A DNA stretch of 64,000 nt. It comes from Cylicocyclus nassatus (taxonomy: Eukaryota; Nematoda; Chromadorea; Rhabditida; Strongylidae). The translations under genes were made by a program, and so were the position numbers. This document shows, in pieces, positions 56,967-64,000 of this stretch. Every line of letters begins with the position of its first letter. Position 1 is the stretch's first letter. Below the pieces are notes generated by a model. That model was not told the origin of the DNA. It saw nothing but the letters and a program-made list of their open reading frames with translations, and did not search any database. The stretch is from contig CATQJL010000112.1 of NCBI GenBank assembly GCA_958299035.1, positions 55,905,140 through 55,969,139 of the forward strand. The letters run 5' to 3'.

Positions 56967-59900
56967 TCAAAACACGCGCACACAATTATTACCGAAATCC
57001 ACCACGTAAATCCGCCCATCCGGAGCTATGGCCACGTCCGTGGGACGATCAAGCAGAGGGCGAGGCCCAGTCGAGGCATTATCAAGGGAAGCTCCACCTG
57101 TTGGTGTGTTAGCAGGGTGGAAAGGAGTAGGCCCTACCGAACGGAACGGTGCTGGCAATTCTGCCGGCATTTCAAATCCAGAGGACGATGACTGACCAAA
57201 TACTGCGATGCATCGCATGTCGTCCCCAGAAAATACCTGCAAACTGATGATCGTAATCAAGGCAATGTTGAGAAGAGAGAGAGAAAGCTCATACCAGATC
57301 AAATTGAGCGCTGGTATCAAGTAAATGGTGGAAACTTTCTCAAACTAATGGAACTGGGCTGCAAAATTGGCTTAGCTTGTAGCAAAATGCAAGAGAAAAG
57401 CAAAATGCGCTATATGGATTGTTTATGTATTAAAATTGATTGGCGACGAAATCTAGTGCACATAAACGAAATACTAGATGATATTAAGTCGATGCGCAAT
57501 TCTTGCACCAAGAAATAGAAGAAACAGTTAGAAATGATTTTAAAAACTTGTTTTGATTCAGGAAACATGCTCTTTGTCAAGTATTTAGAAATGATATCTA
57601 ATATATAAAGAAACGTAAGCGAAATTATAAAACATGCAAATAGCGGGAAACGTGTGGCGATCCCGAAGCGCGCGGATGGATGTAATCTAGCACCTTTAAC
57701 TGCTGGTTCACTAGTTTTATAACGCATTTTTGAAGAACAATCTAGAACAAGATCGATAAATCGAATTAAACAAACCAAATTCATAACTATTCGAGGAGAC
57801 ATCCATTCACTACCAACTTCTTCCAGTCAAAAAGAGTAGGTCATAAGACCAACACCAAAAATAAATTTAGATCACAGTAGACGTTTTAGCGATCTAAGTG
57901 CTTCGAATTCAAAACGTCAAAAATCAAAATTTGAAAAATCACTAGATTAATTCACTTAAGCCTGTATGGTTGCCATATGCTAGCAGAAAATTTTTATTCA
58001 AACACATGCGGAAAGCCCAAGATTTCCTCTCTCTAACATGTGTCAAGAAGATTCTTTGAAGGTAATTTCAGAAGATTTGGTGCAAGAAATATGCATCAAT
58101 CTAATACAACGACTCAACGCGCTGCCGTCATATTTACTTCGCTTTCAATCGCAAACTCTTTGTTCTCATACCTGTATACGATTATTTCGCGAATCACAGA
58201 TGAGTATATGACCTTCCGGATCAACCTTTACTCCCTGAGGACGACAGAACATTCCTTCAACACTACCCTCACTACCGTACACCTTCATCTCAGGAGTATC
58301 ACGTGAGGAAAGCACCGCCAGGCGATGATTGTTGAAGTCACTGCAAATACATTTTGAGGGGACAAACAGAAAACACTACTATGAGGGATTACGTGATGAG
58401 CAGTTGACCATCAGATAAGTAGCAAACGCCTCGCGGCGAATCAAGATGCTTGTAGAAAAAGGCGGTATCGAATCCACATTTTCGAATAAACTGGCCATTT
58501 TCGTTGAAAATCTTTGCAAAGACATTAAGTCAATCATAATCCTAATATGCAGCTTCAACTCACTTGTACGCGATGATTTCTCGTATCTGATACTGCTATA
58601 TGGTTCTGACTATTTGTTGCCACTCCCCATGGATAATTGAACATTCCAATTGGTCTGCCTCTTTCACCAAATTTCAATAAAAAGTTCCCATTTTCATCGA
58701 AAACTTGTATCCTGTGATTGTCCTTATCCGCCACGATTATGTTATTCTGCAAAGTGCAAGTAATTAAGACAATCATGTGCTAGCACATCTGAACGATTAC
58801 CCTTGTATTGACGGTGATTCCAGCAGGGCGATCAAACTGTCCAGGACGGGTTCCACCGCATCCGAATTTTGCAAGAAAACCACCATCACGATCGAATATC
58901 TTCAATAAAGAAAAAGCAGTAATGTGGATATAGATGCACACCAGTGGCGTAGACAGGATTTCCGCTTGGGGGGGGGAGGGCAAAAAAATTTTTCTTAAGG
59001 TGCATGGCGTCAGCTACGCACCCAGAAACAATTTTTGCTATTCAAAATTTCCGCGGGCCCATAACCCCAAAATGCTAAAAAAAGGGCCGAAAAGAATTTT
59101 TTTATAAGGCTAAATTGAAATTTTGGAAAATTAAGATTATTTTAACTACTTACAAGGATGAATAAGTCAGCACATTTTTATAACTCATATAAGTGAATTT
59201 CAAAAATTTCGCGACCCATTCTCGGGGGAGGGGGGCGCCTCCCTCCCCTCAAAACGCCACTAATGCACACATATCCACACCGACCTGGATGCGATTGTTG
59301 CTTCTGTCAGCTACTAAAACGCGACCACGTAGGTCAACACAGATTCCCCAAGGACGACAAAGCTCGCCATCGGCAGACCCTAGAAGTGACCACTTTTAAG
59401 GGAAGGTTCTACACCGACTTCTCTCTGGTGTGTGATTGTCAAGTCGCGAAGCAAAAAAAGAAACACATTAACCTTCTTTTCCGAACGAGAACAGCTCTCC
59501 CTGTGCTGCAATTTCTGCATAGTTTCGACCGTGACGTACTTCCACAGCCACTGGGCAGCCACTGAAGATAAGTCAATCAATAATAAAGTCTGAGTATGAA
59601 GCTTCCAACACTTTTGCAAGATTCATTACAATAATTCATCACAGTACCTCAAACAAAACCAGTCTCTCGATCCATACCTTACTTAGCAAGCAACAACTCT
59701 CGGGTCAAAATACAACATTCTCACATGCTCTTTTTGGAGTTGAAACAGTAAGCCGTTATTGTCCTAAAGAATTTGCAACGAAAACGTCATTTTTTGGAAC
59801 TACCGGAAGAATCGACAGCTCACGACCAGTAACACTATCACTTAAAGATAAATGAGAGAATGTGAAAGCAAGAATTGACTTTGAAGTAATTGAAATGTAA

Positions 59901-62900
59901 TAACATGAATAACGAATACCTTATGGACACACCGCGGACGCGAATATCTAGCTGGTGCTGTCCATCCAGTACTGGAAAATATGCGATTCCGACAACGCCA
60001 GGTTCACTCTCACTACGGCTGGAATGCAAATGAAACTGCTTTCATTTCCAACAATGCAAAGTGTGACATGCTCACCCTATATGTACTTCAAGACTGCGTC
60101 CATCAGGAGCGACAATGGTAGCGGTAACATCCCGTACACCACCATCAGCACGGTCGGTTGGCACAACTTCTCCACAAGCATCTCGCAGCTGCACATAGAT
60201 GATGCACTGGCGTTCACGTATGGGCCTTAAAATGAGATTCCAGAAGTCACTATACACTCGGAACAGAATTCACCTCTTGTAACCTTCTCCAACAAGATGA
60301 CAAAGACGTGCACAAGGTCCACTTTCCAATTCACCCAATGAGCGAATCCTAGGTTATACAATTGAAACTCAGCACTCATCTCTACAGAAAACACTCACTG
60401 TTGCAGCAGCTGATTATCTGGCACAGTAAACTTTACGACATCATTTTCATGTGGAATTAGGTGAATCGGCTGAGTGTACAACTGGAAAAATTTATGGACT
60501 GACTAACCGAACTCCACTATGAATCTAATCCCCAAATTTGCTATGAGAATTGATATAACATATGGTGCGCCAGTATGGTAATACTAATCACGAATGAGCA
60601 CGCAAAACATATGAAATTCTTATTGATTTCCAAAAAAAAAGAGAAAGCTATCCTCAGAGTTAGACGGTACGTTCCTAAATGATGCTTTTCAACAAACCTG
60701 GAGCAACTCCTGAAAAGCTGGAACAAGGTGACCAGCGTCTTCATCAGCTGCAGCTGCCTCAACAGATTTGATTGTCTGAAGAGGATAGACTTCAGATAAG
60801 ATGTGATACTGAAGCATAGACCATTTCAAAAAACTAAAACAATGGTACCTGCGCAAATCTCGTCTTTGCGTGGGCCAGATTTTCTGCTTGAGCTTTCAGA
60901 TTCTTCGTCTTCGTCTGTCTGATAGTGTCAACTCTTTGGAGTAATTCTCGTTTCCTCTCCTCCAATGCACTCATATGCAGGTGCATGAGGGATCTGAGTT
61001 CGGATGCAGCAGCCTAAAACTAGAAGAAATAACGTCACACTTTGACTCATTATGGAAGAAAGCACCTGCACGCTTGCATCAACCCGTTCAGACATTGCGC
61101 GCACGCTCTCGATTGCCTCCTCAATGCTACGCTCATTACGCCGAGACTCCGCCAAAAGTGAATTTATGCAAGCACGTGCGTCACCTGAAAGGTTGTTCTT
61201 TGAAGACAGTGGATGGGGCAATGTGTGGGCGCGTCCCAATGGGACCAAAAGACTCATTTGAAAGTCAAGATGTAAATACCTGAGTGAATTTACATAGTGC
61301 GGTCCCAAACTCGATCTGTTTGCCAAAACAACGAATCTACACCTACACCTAGACTTAAAGTGTTCTAATCATTACGCCCTAAAAACTGTAGACAAACCGC
61401 AATCCCCAAGCTTTAATCGGGTAAATTAACATAGTGCGTTCCCAAACTCGATATGTTTGCCGAACGAATCTACAACTATACCTAGACTCAAACTATTTAT
61501 TCAATACACCCTAAAAACTATAGAGAAAAAGCAATTCCTTAAGCTTTAATTTCCAAAATCCACAATTTCAAGGCATGCTGGACAACCATGAACATAAAGA
61601 AGTGAGAAAAAGACTGAGTAAAGTTCTAAAACATACCTAGAGGTGATATATGATGTGTGGCGTGTAGAGAGATGCAATGCGCACAAAGGGACACTCTTCC
61701 ACAAGTTTCGCAGACGCAGAATACTTTCGCATCATGTGTCGAACAAACAGACGATGCTCTCGGAGATGAATCCGACGATTCTCCGATGACCCCGTCGTCT
61801 CCAGCAGCAAAAGCGTTGGCAGTCTAGAATAAAAAAAAAATCAAAATTTTTCATTGATTACCTATAAACTACTTACCATATGACAAAGTAACTGCTGGAG
61901 CGAGATGACAACATGGTCGCGTGTGACGCGAACTCTTTGATGGGCTACAACGCAAACTGCGCAAAGTAGCTCTCGACAGTTTGCACAGAAGGCTTCAGCT
62001 CTAAAGATTCACTTTTGTAAATAAAATTGACATTTTCTTCATATCTCAAAAACTTCAGGTTTTTGCAAACATCACGGGCTCGCACACAACCTTTGAGTAA
62101 AACCGGTTTCTCGGTATACGCCTTCCGTTACCTCGATCTTGACAGAGATCTCGAGTTGTTCTCGAAAATTTAGTAAGGATAAAATGACTGAAAACCATGT
62201 GCGGAGCCGTGATAAGAAGTGTTAGTCGAAAATTTGAATTTAGACATATTTCAAATATGAACTGCTAGACTCACCTCGCATTTACGCCACATGTTGCACA
62301 TGTTGGCATCAATGGACGTTGTGGTGTCGTGACATTGAGCGCATTGCTTGTAGGAAGAGGTGAAGTCACAGCAGATGGGTTTACAAGTGGTGGGTTAGGC
62401 GAAAATACAGGCGGATGGTCATCGTCCGGTCGAAGAGGAGTCTCTGGTAGTACGATACCCTTCGATGTGGAGCCGCCTCGCGTTGGTGTTGAGAGTTTAG
62501 AGCGATTGTCCCAAAGATTAAATGTTTCTAGCGGGGCGGAGAGTTCGCCGAGGCCAAGGCTCATGTTCTGAACAAAAAATTGGGAGCATTTCTTGCTGAC
62601 AATGGACAGAATGTGTACCGACAACCTGAATAGCATCTGTTAAGCCGTTCTGATAGGAGCCGATCGAGGCTTTGTGCATTGAGAGCGCATTCTCCAACAG
62701 CTCTGAAACAAAGTTTGTGTAGAAGCAAATTTGATCTATTGCAAAACTTACCATTTGAGTGATCGGCATGTGGTGGAGATAGGAACATATAAGGTGGAAA
62801 TGGTGAAGCGCCTGCATTTGCAAAGCAAATCAGGCACTTGCGGCTATCTGTTAGGGAACAGCATTGTCCACAAATTCTGGAAACATCCACTTGACCATCT

Positions 62901-63209
62901 TCAAGCCAAGAAGGGCTTCAGACTAGACTATCTGCGTAGTATTGTGTGCAAAATGCCGTCTCTACGTAGCTCTTTTTTTCTCTATTAGCTATAAACAAGT
63001 AACGATCGAAAGCTCTGGCAGCGCAAGGCACTGCAAGGCACGGACTGGTAGATGTAGAGAACGAACTTGTGTGAGCAAGAGAATTGTCGATGCTGCCCTT
63101 GGATGTCTTTCTGACAGATCGAGCAACGTTGGGATGATCGAAACGGCGATGAGAACATGTCATACTGTGGAGAGGCGAGGAGCGACTGCGGTGTTTCGAA
63201 AAGGCTACC
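56967..63209 (-). CDS. lin-41: LIN-41 / TRIM71 RING-B-box-coiled-coil-filamin-NHL protein, 5' partial
   Basis: Heterochronic RNA-binding translational regulator and presumed E3 ligase. Twenty exons (minus): 63209-63067, 62876-62752, 62702-62626, 62567-62275, 62000-61877, 61823-61637, 61184-61066, 61013-60849, 60808-60698, 60481-60399, 60348-60274, 60225-60076, 60018-59920, 59561-59473, 59379-59285, 58899-58801, 58746-58564, 58511-58393, 58340-58172, 57236-56967. They give 924 codons in phase, ending [12 protein letters not shown]. Residues are numbered from the first mapped exon: RING C29, C32, C45, H47, C50, C53, C62, C65 (CSIC...CSHKICGQC...CLIC); B-box1 about 205-242; B-box2 about 281-312; coiled coil 317-450; filamin about 470-612; NHL 614-924 ([53 protein letters not shown]). 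The start codon and N-terminus were not identified; C. elegans LIN-41 is about 1,140 aa. Donor GTTCGT after exon 63067 is weak but required by the RING. Confidence 0.93.
58940..59270. mobile_element. MITE inserted in a lin-41 intron (AGTGGCGT ends, G/C-run arms)
   Basis: TGCACACCAGTGGCGTAGACAGG at the left and AAAACGCCACTAATGCACA at the right are inverted, and the poly-G/poly-C tracts (58968-58980, 59223-59260) also pair. It occupies most of the 58900-59284 intron between the first and second NHL-repeat exons and ends about 15 bp from the donor of exon 59285. Confidence 0.65.
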
Positions 63210-63284
63210 CTGAAATCGTTCAACTTTCCATTCTCAAATAACCTTCACGATGGCGATTTACCGATCGGCCACTACCACCACAAA

Positions 63285-63672
63285 AAACCGGGTGCGTATC
63301 GTTACGTGCGGACTGCCCATTGGAAAACGTCGCGCGCGACAGGCTGCCAGTGACCGCACTCAGGAAATTCGGCTAGCATGATTCTCAGCACACACTTTCT
63401 CAATCTCTCATCCTTTGTTGAGGTTCACAGACTATTCCCATATTAGTTTTGCTTGATTATTTGAAGTTACCCCACAAAACCTGTAAAATTAGCACTTTGG
63501 AGGACAAAAAAGACATAAACTGTTGAATGTAAAAGACTAACAGTATAGAAGAAGCATTGATGATCTAGGTGTATAGATTTGAAAAGTTTGCTGCACTACT
63601 TCTCCCCGCGCGCTGCCGCGTTGCGACGTTTTCCAATGGGCAGCCCGCACGTAACGAGCGCCCCCCCAAAAA
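63285..63672. repeat. Inverted repeat upstream of the first mapped lin-41 exon
   Basis: AAAAAACCGGGTGCG...CGTTACGTGCGGACTGCCCATTGGAAAACGTCGCGCG is mirrored at 63600-63672 (CGACGTTTTCCAATGGGCAGCCCGCACGTAACG...CCCAAAAAACC). A MITE in an upstream intron or the 5' region of lin-41 is likely. Confidence 0.65.
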
Positions 63673-64000
63673 ACCCCTTCTATCGTATCCCGCCATCAGA
63701 CGTCAAACCTCCTGATATTGGTGCATCTTCGTCTCATATTTTCAATTTCGACCCTCGCTACGCTACTGTATTCAGGCTGAAGCTTCTCCCAACCCTTTAT
63801 CCACAAACACTGGTTGTGACACAACCTTAGCAGTCTCATTATAACCGAAAACTAGGCTTATATTTGATTTTTACTAAACCTTCTGGCAACTTTTCGACTC
63901 CCAAAATTTCCAAAGTGACCTTCTGAACAATGGTCATCATTAGCTTATACGTCTTTTCATCAACTCAATTACTCGCTCGTAACTGTGCCTGCATCCACAC
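63673..64000. other. Probable lin-41 intron or 5' flank, unassigned
   Basis: No convincing 5' exon of lin-41 was found here. The missing N-terminal exon(s) may lie in this stretch or beyond the window. Confidence 0.4.

Noticed and set aside
57410..57802. 130-codon frame between the last two lin-41 exons
   Set aside because: Lies wholly in the 57237-58171 intron; NHL phase and splice signals bypass it.

Overview
The window comes from a nematode nuclear genome, most likely Rhabditina/Strongylida-like. The reasons are short exons with TTTCAG-type acceptors, acceptor-like TTTCAG sites directly before start codons (the spliced-leader pattern), two host genes that are orthologues of Caenorhabditis genes, and a dense load of foldback/MITE repeats with RTE, Penelope-like, Merlin and mariner-type remnants.

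Layout. (1) 584-9319, plus strand: a ten-exon cystathionine-lyase-family PLP enzyme, very likely the orthologue of C. elegans cbl-1. (2) 9480-24500: a GC-rich block, then a repeat desert with several inverted-repeat elements and no gene I can defend. (3) 24556-37898: a huge near-perfect palindrome with arms of about 6.6 kb and a spacer of about 108 bp. Each arm carries one copy of a two-exon, six-cysteine insect-type defensin gene and one decayed RTE-like retrotransposon fragment. Two copies of a library-adapter/SMART-type primer sequence (one exact over 26 nt, one 24/26) lie near the centre in the right arm only. The palindrome is therefore at least partly an amplification or assembly artefact until shown otherwise. 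(4) 38000-56440: more mobile DNA. It includes back-to-back mariner-like ends, a Merlin transposase pseudogene between inverted tandem arrays of about 120 bp, a Penelope-like GIY-YIG fragment, a 2.9-kb TTAGGTTG-ended element with a TTAA-flanked element nested in it, and many short hairpins. (5) 56967-63209, minus strand: lin-41 (TRIM71 orthologue), 20 exons resolved, with RING, two B-boxes, coiled coil, filamin domain and six NHL repeats. Its 5' end is missing. Its 3' UTR carries two let-7-complementary sites, one strikingly like the classical C. elegans LCS1.

The two housekeeping/developmental genes are convergent (tail to tail), with about 47 kb of repeats between them. As I recall, lin-41 (C12C8.3) and cbl-1 (C12C8.2) are close neighbours in C. 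elegans, so this looks like conserved microsynteny stretched by transposon insertion. The most notable biology is the defensin gene (with an inferred GC-AG intron) and the let-7/lin-41 regulatory module. The most notable technical observation is the adapter-bearing giant palindrome. All exon models were made by eye from splice signals, reading frame and remembered family sequence; none has been checked by alignment software or RNA data.
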